Below, piece after piece: positions 22,116 to 29,203 of a stretch of 29,203 bases of DNA. Positions within the stretch are counted from its first letter, which is position 1, and the number at the start of each line of letters is the position of its first letter. The DNA comes from Porphyromonadaceae bacterium (GTDB taxonomy: Bacteria; Bacteroidota; Bacteroidia; Bacteroidales; Dysgonomonadaceae), in the NCBI GenBank assembly GCA_022840285.1, contig JALHIE010000037.1:1-29203 (forward strand), written 5' to 3'. The notes under the pieces are model-generated. The model made no database searches and was not told the origin of the DNA. It saw only the letters and a list, made by a program, of their open reading frames with translations. A program made the position numbers and the translations under genes.

Positions 22116-24344
22116 TTATTTGCTGTAGCCTTCCTCTGATTCGGCCACCATGGAGTAGTACTGCGAATCGGGTATGCTGTACTGGACGGGTGAAGACTGG
22201 GCGTTGTCCGCATCGCTGACTGTGCCTCTCAGCCTTTCTTTGAGCAGCGTGTTGCGATTGCTCACCGTCAGGTTCTTCACGGCATAGTAGAGCGCCTTGG
22301 TCTGGCCGATAAGCACGCAAATCTTCTTGGCCCTGGTGATGCCGGTATAGATGAGGTTCCTCTGAAGCATCACGTAATGGGTCATCAGGACCGGAATGAT
22401 AACGATGGGGTATTCCGAGCCCTGGCTCTTGTGGATGGTGGTGGCGTAGGCAAGCGTGACCTCATCCAGCTCAGTGGCATCGTACTCGACCATTCGCCCG
22501 TCGAAGTCGATGGTGAGTGTCCTGTCTTCCAAATCTACCTTGGCCACGATGCCGATGTCGCCGTTGAAGACATTCTTGTCATAGTTGTTGCGGATCTGCA
22601 TGACCCTGTCACCGAACTTGTAGGTATAGCCGCCACGGCTGATACCTGCGGTATTGTGGTTCAGGGCTTCCTGCAGGAGTAGGTTCAGGTTGCCGGCTCC
22701 GACAACACTTCTCTGCATCGGAGTGAGAACCTGGATGTTGCTTAGTGGCTGACCGTAGGCCTTGGGCAGACGGTCTCTTACCAGCTTCACAATCTCCCCG
22801 GCCACCTGCTCGGGGTCATCATTCCTGATAAAGAAGAAATCGGTATTCCTTCCGTTGCTGATGTCCGGAAAGCGTCCCTGATTGACGGCATGGGCGTTCA
22901 TGACGATACGGCTGGACTGTGCCTGACGGAAGATGCGGGTCAGTCTGATTACGGGAATCATCTCAGAGTCTATAATGTCCCTCAGCACGTTTCCGGCTCC
23001 GACGCTCGGCAGCTGGTCGATGTCTCCGACAAGGATAAGCCTCATGTGTTCAGGAATGGCCTTCATGAGGTTGTTCATCAGGATGATGTCTATCATGGAG
23101 CATTCATCGACGATGAGCGCGTCTCCGTCAAGGGGATTCTCGTCATTGCGCTTGTAGCCGTCCATGGGGTTGTACTCCAGCAGCCGGTGAATGGTTTTGG
23201 CTTCCATGCCGGTGGCCTCGCTCATCCTCTTGGCAGCTCTGCCCGTAGGTGCTGCGAGAAGGATATGGAGATGCGCCTCCCTGAAAGCAGCGATGATACC
23301 CTGTGTCGTGGTGGTCTTGCCCGTGCCGGGACCTCCCGTCAGCACCATGACCTTGCTTTCCACCGCTTGCTGTATGGCGGCAATCTGAACGTCATCGTAC
23401 TCAATACCGGATTTCCGCTGTATGGCCTCTATGTCGAGAGACCCTTCAAAGAGGGCGGGGGACTGCGCCTGAACAAGGTTCAGCAGCTTGCGTGCCGTCC
23501 CTTTCTCTGAATAGTAGAATGGCGGCAGATAGATGGCTTCCCCTTCGGCAATCAGGTCCTCGGTGGTCAGCATATCGCTCAGGGCTGTCCGTATCGGTTC
23601 CTCATCAGCTTCGAGCAGACTCACCGCAGCACTGACAAGCTGGTCTTCCCGGGCGAACACATGACCTTCATCGGCAAGCTCATTGAGGGTGTAGAGCAGA
23701 CCGCTGCGGCAACGGCGCAGGTCATTCTTCTCATATCCCATCTTCGTTGCTATGCCGTCGGCAGTCTTGAAGCCTATGCCCCAGATGTCATCGGCAAGCT
23801 TGTAGGGATTCTTGTTCACCGTATCGATGCTCTCCTTGCCATAGACACGGTATATCTTGGCGGCGAATCCGGTACTGACCCCGTACTGCTGGAGGAAGAG
23901 CATGACGTTCTTTATGTCCTTCTGCTTCTCCCAACTCTCACGGATCTTCTCGACACGTTTCTTGCCTATGCCGGCCACTTCATAGAGACGTTCGATATCG
24001 TCCTCTATGACCGCAATGGTGTCCGTGCCGAACCGTTCGACAATCAGATGGGCGAACTTGGGACCGATGCCCTTGACAAGACCGCTGCCCAGGTACTTCT
24101 CAATGCCGTAGGCCGTGGCTGGCATGACCTCCTCGTAGGTCTCCACTTCGAACTGCCTGCCGTATTTCTTGTTGACCTTCCAGTTGCCTTCACAAAGAAG
24201 CACGGCTCCGACCGGCTCGTCTAGTAATGAGCCGACGAGCGTCACCGGGTCATTGTAGTCCTTGACCCTGACCTTGAGCACGGACCATCCGTTCTCTTGG
24301 TTCTGGAAGGTGATGCCCTCTATGACGCAGCGTATCTTGATCAT
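22116..24344 (-). CDS. recD2: RecD2-like SF1B DNA helicase
   Basis: This 742-aa protein matches the RecD2/TraA-like helicase layout: N-terminal OB-like domain (FQNQENGWSVLKV), tandem helix-hairpin-helix region (LGSGLVKGIGPKFA, LYEVAGIGKKRVEKI, DDIWGIGFKTADGIA), Walker A GGPGTGKTTTT (337-347), motif II VDECSMID (412-419), motif III GDIDQLPSVGAG (440-451), and a C-terminal UvrD-type motif with YATTIHKSQGSEYP and YTGITRAKK. RecD2 proteins are 5'-3' helicases acting in repair and in processing stalled or transferred DNA. It follows the nitroreductase gene by 20 bases and probably ends an operon that starts with the serine recombinase. The size is normal for RecD2. Confidence 0.92.
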   Translation of the reverse strand: MIKIRCVIEGITFQNQENGWSVLKVRVKDYNDPVTLVGSLLDEPVGAVLLCEGNWKVNKKYGRQFEVETYEEVMPATAYGIEKYLGSGLVKGIGPKFAHLIVERFGTDTIAVIEDDIERLYEVAGIGKKRVEKIRESWEKQKDIKNVMLFLQQYGVSTGFAAKIYRVYGKESIDTVNKNPYKLADDIWGIGFKTADGIATKMGYEKNDLRRCRSGLLYTLNELADEGHVFAREDQLVSAAVSLLEADEEPIRTALSDMLTTEDLIAEGEAIYLPPFYYSEKGTARKLLNLVQAQSPALFEGSLDIEAIQRKSGIEYDDVQIAAIQQAVESKVMVLTGGPGTGKTTTTQGIIAAFREAHLHILLAAPTGRAAKRMSEATGMEAKTIHRLLEYNPMDGYKRNDENPLDGDALIVDECSMIDIILMNNLMKAIPEHMRLILVGDIDQLPSVGAGNVLRDIIDSEMIPVIRLTRIFRQAQSSRIVMNAHAVNQGRFPDISNGRNTDFFFIRNDDPEQVAGEIVKLVRDRLPKAYGQPLSNIQVLTPMQRSVVGAGNLNLLLQEALNHNTAGISRGGYTYKFGDRVMQIRNNYDKNVFNGDIGIVAKVDLEDRTLTIDFDGRMVEYDATELDEVTLAYATTIHKSQGSEYPIVIIPVLMTHYVMLQRNLIYTGITRAKKICVLIGQTKALYYAVKNLTVSNRNTLLKERLRGTVSDADNAQSSPVQYSIPDSQYYSMVAESEEGYSK

Positions 24345-24364
24345 GGCAGGGGAGAGCCTGATTA

Positions 24365-25057
24365 TCAGGCCCAGTCGAAGTTGTCCTTACCGGCACCAAT
24401 CTCGAAATGATACTTTGCAATGCCGAGGTCCATCTGGGTGTAGCCGACAAGGGATGTGCCTTTCTTTGCCAGGACCTTCGGCTTCTTGCCTTCTCCGTCA
24501 AACCCCACATACTCGAAGTAGAACTTCTGCTGGTTGACGGCGGTAGGGGCAAGCAGGGCAGCCTTCACGCCATCATTGAACCAACGTGGAGTTATGTCAC
24601 TGGCGTTGCTCACATCTTTCGGTGACTTGATCTTGTGGGAGACACCCTGAGTCTCACCATAGCCGATGGATATGACACAGGCGACCTTTTCACCCTCATC
24701 CAGAACAAAAGCGCCCGGAGTCTTGCTGTAGCTTACGCCGACCCAGCAGGTGTTGAGTCCCAGGGTCTGGGCGAGGAGCACCAGCTGCTCTCCATAGTAG
24801 CCGACTCTCTCTTCAAGGTCATCGGCTTTCTTGCCGACCATGACAAGATAGTTCCTCACGCCTCTGAACTTGCCGTACTTGGCCATGGCGCAGAGGAAGG
24901 CTTTCGGCTCATCGAGCACGAGCTGGACATGAAGATTGCCTTCAGCATTTACCTGCTCAATCTTCTGCTTCAGTGTAGCGAGTGTTTCACCGGTAATAGG
25001 CTGCTCGGTATATGCCCTGACCGAATGGCGGGCGAGTATGGCTTCTGATAATGTCAT
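24365..25057 (-). CDS. Nitroreductase-family flavoprotein
   Basis: This 230-aa protein starts MTLSEAILARHSVRAYTEQP, the classic FMN-binding nitroreductase N-terminus (R-x-S-V-R). It continues with YYGEQLVLLAQTLGLNTCWV, the helix and strand before the second FMN site, and VACVISIGYGE. The C-terminal half (DITPRWFNDGVKAALLAPTA followed by VNQQKFYF) repeats a nitroreductase-like substructure. These FMN enzymes use NAD(P)H to reduce nitro compounds or quinones. It overlaps nothing but lies four bases after the 109-aa gene and 20 before the RecD2 gene. A redox enzyme inside a recombination operon is unusual; it may be passenger cargo. Confidence 0.9.
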   Translation of the reverse strand: MTLSEAILARHSVRAYTEQPITGETLATLKQKIEQVNAEGNLHVQLVLDEPKAFLCAMAKYGKFRGVRNYLVMVGKKADDLEERVGYYGEQLVLLAQTLGLNTCWVGVSYSKTPGAFVLDEGEKVACVISIGYGETQGVSHKIKSPKDVSNASDITPRWFNDGVKAALLAPTAVNQQKFYFEYVGFDGEGKKPKVLAKKGTSLVGYTQMDLGIAKYHFEIGAGKDNFDWA

Positions 25058-25061
25058 ATCT

Positions 25062-25391
25062 TTAGAAGTTGATGTATCTGACAGGGTTGGCGCTTCTGCC
25101 GTAGAAGGACTTCACGCTTTTCCCGATATAAGGGGATTCGTTGACTGGCCTTCCGATGAACTCCCAGCGTCCGGTATGTGCCGGGTCCTCTGTCTTGAAC
25201 CATTCATCTGGTTCAAAGACCGAATCAACGATGCCGTCGATGACAGCCAGTACATAGTCAGCTTCGGCAGCTTTGCACCCGTCGAGCTTCCAGTACTTGC
25301 GAGTCATCTCATAGATGTTCTCCCGTGCTATCTTGCCGACCTTGACACACAGGAGCCTTTCATCTGCAATGGGGGTCAAATCCATTTCCAT
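25062..25391 (-). CDS. Hypothetical 109-aa protein
   Basis: No named family. The sequence resembles small proteins I have seen near mobile genes, with the pattern IYEMTRKYWKL, ADYVLAVIDGIVDSVFEPDE, RWEFIGRPVNE and YIGKSV then NPVRYINF at the end. This is mostly beta, possibly a PUA/EVE-like small barrel, but that fold guess is weak. It begins five bases after the recombinase stop and ends four bases before the nitroreductase start, so it is co-transcribed. Two ATGs (25391 and 25385) are possible starts. Confidence 0.6.
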   Translation of the reverse strand: MEMDLTPIADERLLCVKVGKIARENIYEMTRKYWKLDGCKAAEADYVLAVIDGIVDSVFEPDEWFKTEDPAHTGRWEFIGRPVNESPYIGKSVKSFYGRSANPVRYINF

Positions 25392-25396
25392 ATATT

Positions 25397-26011
25397 TTAT
25401 CTTTCACTGCGTTTCTTGATAGGTCCCTGATGAGGGCCACGGTTCAGTTCAACGCCATTGCGTGCAAGGACGCGGAATACGCTGGTACGGCTTCTGTAAC
25501 CGCTGGCTTTCCAGATGTCATCGATGGACTTGCCGGACTTGTACATCTTCACCACCGTCTTCTCCCTGTCTTTCCTCAGACCGGCCTTGATGGTTTTCGG
25601 CTCGGCGGCTCCGGTCTGGAGGGACCTGGCCTCCCTGCGGCGAAGGACTGTGGCCTCAGATGACAGCCTGCCGATGATGCCCAGCACTTCGGCTGCCGTC
25701 GTCTCGTTGAAGAGCTCACCGCCGGTGTCTATCCTGTCCTGAATGCAGATGAGACGGAGGTTGTACTGGTTGCAGAGATCCAGGAACGCTCCAAGCTCCC
25801 TGACACCGCGCAGCGCATTGCTCAGCCTGCTGATGACTATCGTGTCATTGGCAGAGCAGTTGCCCAGCACTTTCTTCCATTGCGGACGGAGCTTCTCCTG
25901 CGCCCCGTTCTCCTCGATGATGCAATCACAGCCGTAATCGATCATCCATTTCCTGTCCTCATCAAGAGTGTCATACTTCTTTGAGAGGAAGATGTAACCT
26001 GTTGTTGCCAT
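25397..26011 (-). CDS. Serine recombinase (resolvase/invertase superfamily) with altered active site
   Basis: The product is 204 aa from ATG 26011 (MATTGYIFLSKKYDTLDEDR). It has a resolvase N-terminal domain with Tyr6 and nucleophile Ser10 in family register, the central block NDTIVISRLSNALRGVREL (55-73), a long helix, and a C-terminal HTH (KSIDDIWKASGYRSRTSVFR). Compared with gamma-delta resolvase, the Arg at position 8 is Phe, and the Asp67-Arg68 pair aligns with Ser64-Asn65, while Arg71 is kept as Arg68. Similar variants occur in Bacteroides mobile elements, so this may be a divergent subfamily rather than a dead enzyme. It is first in a four-gene operon ending in RecD2. The upstream in-frame ATG at 26056 is beyond the promoter. 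Confidence 0.82.
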   Translation of the reverse strand: MATTGYIFLSKKYDTLDEDRKWMIDYGCDCIIEENGAQEKLRPQWKKVLGNCSANDTIVISRLSNALRGVRELGAFLDLCNQYNLRLICIQDRIDTGGELFNETTAAEVLGIIGRLSSEATVLRRREARSLQTGAAEPKTIKAGLRKDREKTVVKMYKSGKSIDDIWKASGYRSRTSVFRVLARNGVELNRGPHQGPIKKRSER

Positions 26012-26033
26012 TGGCTTGCTTTTGAATTTGCCG

Positions 26034-26063
26034 CAAAGGTAAGCATAATTGTCCATCCGGCAA
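26034..26063 (-). promoter_or_regulatory. Promoter of the recombinase-RecD2 operon
   Basis: On the minus strand, TTG (26063-26061), a 19-base gap, then TACCTTTG (26041-26034): a good match to the Bacteroides consensus. It is 22 bases before ATG 26011, which fixes the recombinase start. Confidence 0.65.
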
Positions 26064-26181
26064 TGGTACTCGTGACATAATAGTCAATGTCTTATGAATT
26101 GATGAGCAATTCCTTTTCGGAATGGTACGTGTACATGGTATTCAGAAATTTTCGTTTCCGATGTCAAAAAGTTCCGAAAAG

Positions 26182-26215
26182 TTTGCCGTCGATAGCAAAA
26201 ATATATATACATTTG
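26182..26215 (+). promoter_or_regulatory. Candidate promoter for the mobilization-side genes
   Basis: TTTG at 26182, a 22-base gap, and TACATTTG at 26208-26215. Spacing is slightly long. The predicted leader to ATG 26423 is about 200 bases and holds no other gene. Confidence 0.5.
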
Positions 26216-26422
26216 CGCTCGAAATGATGATGTTAAATAATTGATATACAATTAGTTTAGTAAATGAAACCAGTTTAAACCATACCATACTTCCATACGG
26301 ATGGGACAGCCTGTTTCTGCGTGAGTGTGCACAGGCGCGGAAGTGAGAGGATTTGTTTAAGGTGACTGCTTGATATGCAGGCTTCCCATCCTTTTCTTGA
26401 GTACCAAAATTCCATTTATTAT

Positions 26423-26869
26423 ATGAACAAGACTGCGATTGACCGTTTCTGCCGTATGGCTTCACTGGAGATGCCCGACCTGATTGACGCGGAGCATCTG
26501 GAAAGTGCGGATGACTATGATGACTATGTGCTGCTGACATTCTCACTGGAGAGTCCCATGTCGATGGACGAGGTGTTGGACTGCCTGGAGGATCAGTCCG
26601 AGCTGAACATCCTTTACCATGTCGGCGGCATCGGTGCCGCGCCTGGCGCTCAGCACTGCTGCGCCTATGCCAGTCCTGAATACGAGAACATGTACAAGGT
26701 CAACGCGCAGTCCGATGGCACGGGTGCCGTCGATACGCTGTACGTTCATGTATATTCCTCACTGGAGGTCATGCTCGAATCCCTGAAGGATGACCTCCGT
26801 CTTCATGAGGAAATAGGGGAGGCCCGGTGCATGATGCCGCTCTCCAGACTGATTGCCGATTTCATGTAA
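26423..26869 (+). CDS. Acidic hypothetical protein, 148 aa
   Basis: From ATG 26423 (MNKTAIDRFCRMASLEMPDL) the product is strongly acidic, with runs such as DAEHLESADDYDDYVLLTF and SMDEVLDCLEDQSE; basic residues are few. A Gly/Cys-rich middle (HVGGIGAAPGAQHCCAYAS) separates two likely alpha/beta parts. No family is recognised. Upstream in-frame ATG 26375 is less likely because the added residues do not look coding. It stands 15 bases before the membrane-protein gene, probably in the same unit. An anti-restriction DNA-mimic role is possible for acidic proteins on mobile DNA but nothing here shows it. Confidence 0.6.
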   Translation: MNKTAIDRFCRMASLEMPDLIDAEHLESADDYDDYVLLTFSLESPMSMDEVLDCLEDQSELNILYHVGGIGAAPGAQHCCAYASPEYENMYKVNAQSDGTGAVDTLYVHVYSSLEVMLESLKDDLRLHEEIGEARCMMPLSRLIADFM

Positions 26870-26884
26870 ATAAACACCACTGCC

Positions 26885-27338
26885 ATGACACGCCTGATTA
26901 TACTTCTGATACTCGTTGCGTCCCTTCCTGTTCTTCCCTTCATTTATAAGAAAGCGGGAACTGGAAGACGATGGACGCGGTTCTATCTCTGCATGGCGAT
27001 GCAGGAGAAAAAGAGGAAGGGATTCGTCCTTGTGATGGATGCTCTGATCCTGTCGGTCAACTTCCTCATGTTCCGGATTTCGGGGCCGGACCTTTGGCTT
27101 GTCCCCGGATGCCGTCCTGCGGTGGATTCACAAGGACAGGATGCTCCAGTATTTCGCTATGGCATTCTTCTTTTTCGTGTCCATGGATGCCAGACTCTTC
27201 ACTCTTGCCGTTGACCTCGCTGTCATCATAGAGCTCTCGTTCTTCTACCCGTCTGGCTATATCATAAAGCTGGCAGAGACTGACCCCGAAGCACTCAAGG
27301 CGATGTCCAGCGAGGAAATCAGGAACCACTACTTCTAA
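26885..27338 (+). pseudogene. Frameshifted small integral membrane protein (~150 aa if repaired)
   Basis: The first part (26885 to about 27085) reads MTRLIILLILVASLPVLPFI and later GFVLVMDALILSVNFLMFRI, two membrane segments. The last part, in the next frame, reads SPDAVLRWIHKDRMLQYFAM, more membrane segments (MAFFFFVSMDARLF, LAVDLAVIIELSFFY) and the tail ALKAMSSEEIRNHYF. Removing one C from GGGGCCGG at about 27082-27089 joins them smoothly as FRISGRTFGLSPDAVLRW. The break is therefore a one-base insertion, either a real mutation or a sequencing error. No slippery heptamer suggests programmed frameshifting. The family is unknown; it sits among mobilization genes. Confidence 0.6.
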
Positions 27339-27428
27339 GGCAACAATGCCGGTCAGAGCATGGCATTCCACGACCCATAAATGTCATCGGAGCACTGGCA
27401 GCAAACCAATAAAAACAGTAATACTCTT

Positions 27429-27785
27429 ATGACAAAAATAAATGGCAACGTTCAGGAACAGATGTGTCCTGACTATACAATCACTATCTCCAAACAGACG
27501 GCAGACATTCTCCGCGCACGTCAGGATGACCGCGTGTCGCGCTTCGATGCTTTCCGTCATCTTTTAGAGCTTTGCGCTCTGAACCGCTCCTGCGAAAACT
27601 CCGAATCCGAGGCCGGAACGACCACCGTCAGAATCTCTGCACTCGCCGACGCATGGCACTGGCATCGTCACACCGCGAAGACTTTTTTGGACGAACTGGC
27701 CGAAACGGGCGCTCTGACCTACGAAAAGACTCCGACCGGTGTCTCTATCCACTTGAAGTGCTTAACGCTCCCTGCGGGCCAGTAA
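27429..27785 (+). CDS. Winged-helix-like protein upstream of the relaxase gene, 118 aa
   Basis: From ATG 27429 (MTKINGNVQEQMCPDYTITI) the product begins with a segment that may be helical or ribbon-like (ISKQTADILRARQDDRVSRF), then a probable winged helix (VRISALADAWHWHRHTAKTF, LDELAETGALTYEKTPTGVS). The fold resembles replication- or transfer-initiation wHTH domains, but no family is named. An in-frame ATG at 27381 is possible. It lies 273 bases upstream of the relaxase with a hairpin-rich gap between, so it may be an auxiliary mobilization or repressor protein. Confidence 0.65.
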   Translation: MTKINGNVQEQMCPDYTITISKQTADILRARQDDRVSRFDAFRHLLELCALNRSCENSESEAGTTTVRISALADAWHWHRHTAKTFLDELAETGALTYEKTPTGVSIHLKCLTLPAGQ

Positions 27786-28058
27786 ATGCCCTTGTTTTCC
27801 TTTCATCCGTCTCCTTCACGGCTCCGCTTTCCGGTCCGTTCATTGAGACTCCCGAATCGGGCAGCCTTGTGGCGGCTGGCAAAACATCTTTGCGGATGAT
27901 GGCATTTTTTCAGCGACGGGCTTGCCCGTCTGCCACAAATGGAGGGAGGTTGGTAACTCAATACCCACTTTGACCTTGTCAAGTGGAGAGAGTGCCAGCC
28001 ATGGACGGCAAGCCGGGCTGGAAACGGATGGCAGGGAAGACACAAATTCAGCTCTGAA
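27786..28058. other. Hairpin-rich candidate origin of transfer (oriT)
   Basis: This gene-free 273-bp stretch lies directly upstream of the MobV relaxase, where MobV oriTs are normally found. It contains GACGGGC-TT-GCCCGTC (27915-27930), CCACTTTGA pairing with TCAAGTGG around CCTTG with one bulge (27965-27986), CCCGA-A-TCGGG near 27852, and GCCAGCC with GGCTGG around 27994-28020. The nick site is not identified. Frames crossing it on the minus strand have no recognisable product. Confidence 0.5.
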
Positions 28059-29203
28059 ATGGAGAGACAGAAACAGGTGGTGCACTTCCAGGCGAAGTCC
28101 GGATTCACCACAGCGCAGAGCAACGAGCACCAGCGTCGCTGGACTGAAAAGGGATGGGAATGCTCCAATGCCAACGGAAGGATAGACCGCACCCGCGAAC
28201 ATCTCAACTTTGAGATTGTGCGGGGCGGGAGAGTGCAGCCGGTGGACAAGAGCAGGTCGATTCCGGAAAAGTTTGCGGAGAACCTCCGCTTGCGGGGCAT
28301 CAAGGATCCGAATGCCAAGTATGGTGACGAGCCTAAAATCCGGACCGTCGTGGACTTCATCATCAGCGGTTCACATGACCGACTTACGGAACTCGCCTTT
28401 GGCAGTCAGAAGATAGATTTCGAGCAGGGCGCTGACAACAGTGTCATTCAGCGGTGTCCAGAGGTGGAGCAGTGGGCGAAGGATATGTATGACGTTCTAT
28501 GTGGCAGGTACGGGGAGGAGAACATCCTGTCCTTCATTGTCCATCTGGACGAGCGGAGCCCGCACATCCATGCCGACATTGTCCCCGTGGTCGATGGCAA
28601 CACCATATCCTTCCGGAAACTTTTCGCTGGCAATGACAAGTACGAATACCGCCAGAAAACGCTCGAACTGCATGATGCCTTTGCCAAGGCGAACGAGCCC
28701 TGGGGACTGGAGCGTGGGGACAGTGTCGCTGTCACCGGTGCCAAGCATCAGAGCACTGAGGAGTACCGGCGTGACCTCTCTTCCCAGTGCACTCAGCTGG
28801 AGCGGGAGATATTCGGAAAGATGGGCAGGCTGTCCGAATTGGACAGCGAGATACGGCAGGCAGAGACAAGAGTCAAGGGCCTTCGGACGATGGTCTTCAA
28901 TCTGGATAATGCCCGTCAGACCGTCGAGCAGGAGCTTGACAGGATAGAGGCTGCACTGCGCTCGGATGATCTTGATGATGCGACAAAGGCTCAGATGCAG
29001 CGGGAGGAACGCGGCCTGAACGAGAAGCTTCAGGGCCTCCTCACCAAGCTGGATGACAAGAAGGACAAGCTCAGGGATGCGGACGATAAGCTCGCCGACC
29101 TGAAACAGAAGCTGGCCGACACCCAGAAGGAGTATGATGACTACCAGGAGCAGCTGCGCTCAGCGGCCAACGACGTGTCCATGGTGGCCGTCAACAAGGT
29201 GGG
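28059..29203 (+). CDS. MobV (Mob/Pre) family relaxase, N-terminal 381 residues, runs off the window
   Basis: From ATG 28059 (MERQKQVVHFQAKSGFTTAQ) the frame is open to the window edge. The N-terminal domain holds the Mob_Pre core: NEHQRRW and REHLNFEIV near the start, a central IRTVVDFIISGSHDRL, and the metal-binding motif HLDERSPHIHAD (162-173) with His162, Glu165, His169 and His171. From about residue 240 it becomes a long charged coiled coil (KLQGLLTKLDDKKDKLRDAD), typical of MobV C-terminal parts. It nicks oriT and pilots one strand in trans-mobilization by a resident conjugative element. No coupling protein or mating-pair genes are in the window, so the island appears mobilizable rather than self-transmissible. 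Confidence 0.92.
   Translation, partial: MERQKQVVHFQAKSGFTTAQSNEHQRRWTEKGWECSNANGRIDRTREHLNFEIVRGGRVQPVDKSRSIPEKFAENLRLRGIKDPNAKYGDEPKIRTVVDFIISGSHDRLTELAFGSQKIDFEQGADNSVIQRCPEVEQWAKDMYDVLCGRYGEENILSFIVHLDERSPHIHADIVPVVDGNTISFRKLFAGNDKYEYRQKTLELHDAFAKANEPWGLERGDSVAVTGAKHQSTEEYRRDLSSQCTQLEREIFGKMGRLSELDSEIRQAETRVKGLRTMVFNLDNARQTVEQELDRIEAALRSDDLDDATKAQMQREERGLNEKLQGLLTKLDDKKDKLRDADDKLADLKQKLADTQKEYDDYQEQLRSAANDVSMVAVNKV

Noticed and set aside
22890..23510. 206-aa plus-strand frame inside the RecD2 gene
   Set aside because: Antisense shadow of a well-supported helicase gene with all SF1 motifs; product unrecognisable.
26142..26546. 134-aa minus-strand frame
   Set aside because: Covers the intergenic promoter region and the start of the acidic-protein gene on the opposite strand; low-complexity product.
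27082..27089. Programmed ribosomal frameshift
   Set aside because: No slippery heptamer or stimulatory hairpin at GGGGCCGG; a one-base insertion explains it more simply.

Overview
The window is Bacteroidales DNA (Bacteroides/Parabacteroides-like). Evidence: a SusC/SusD-type outer-membrane glycan-uptake operon, a hybrid two-component (HTCS) sensor, lipoproteins with short lipoboxes, repeated promoter boxes of the Bacteroides form TAnnTTTG, and a Mob/Pre (MobV) relaxase with cargo typical of Bacteroidales integrative or mobilizable elements.

Region 1 (1-11.2 kb) is a polysaccharide utilization locus (PUL). An HTCS sensor on the minus strand diverges from a compact plus-strand operon: GH130 enzyme, MFS transporter, 565-aa lipoprotein of unrecognised family (possible new glycan-active enzyme), SusC, SusD and a LamG-type surface glycan-binding lipoprotein, closed by a hairpin terminator. 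The first ~98 bases are not HTCS sequence: they encode, on the minus strand, the PHHR signature of a GH9 endoglucanase, joined to the HTCS gene through 11 shared bases. This is either a real deletion or an assembly chimera.

Region 2 (11.1-12.36 kb) is non-coding and repeat-rich: a RAYT (REP-associated transposase) remnant, a 31-nt stretch recognised as 16S rRNA sequence between two direct repeats, five copies of a 35-bp REP-like unit, and three copies of TTGGCACACG, one of them within a 26-bp perfect palindrome.

Region 3 (12.3-16.5 kb) has an AbiEi/AbiEii-type toxin-antitoxin pair with a well-formed promoter, a 700-bp gene-free leader, a mobile-element SSB, and about 1.2 kb without convincing genes. 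That last stretch has a textbook Bacteroides promoter (15231-15261), a palindromic terminator (15492-15526), and several inverted-repeat clusters. It may hold a small RNA and/or an origin or attachment site.

Region 4 (16.5-26.1 kb) is accessory cargo, almost all on the minus strand. One tight operon runs WYL regulator > PD-(D/E)XK-like protein > PGN_0703-like PD-(D/E)XK protein > MPPED2-like metallophosphoesterase > 65-aa protein, with a ClpP-like protease just upstream. It has the make-up of an undescribed anti-phage defence system. A second operon runs divergent serine recombinase > 109-aa protein > nitroreductase > RecD2-like helicase.

Region 5 (26.1 kb to the end) is a mobilization module: an acidic protein, a frameshifted membrane protein, a winged-helix-like protein, a hairpin-rich candidate oriT, and a MobV relaxase that runs off the window. 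Regions 3-5 look like a mobilizable island next to a chromosomal PUL; no integrase, attachment site or tRNA was found to fix its borders.
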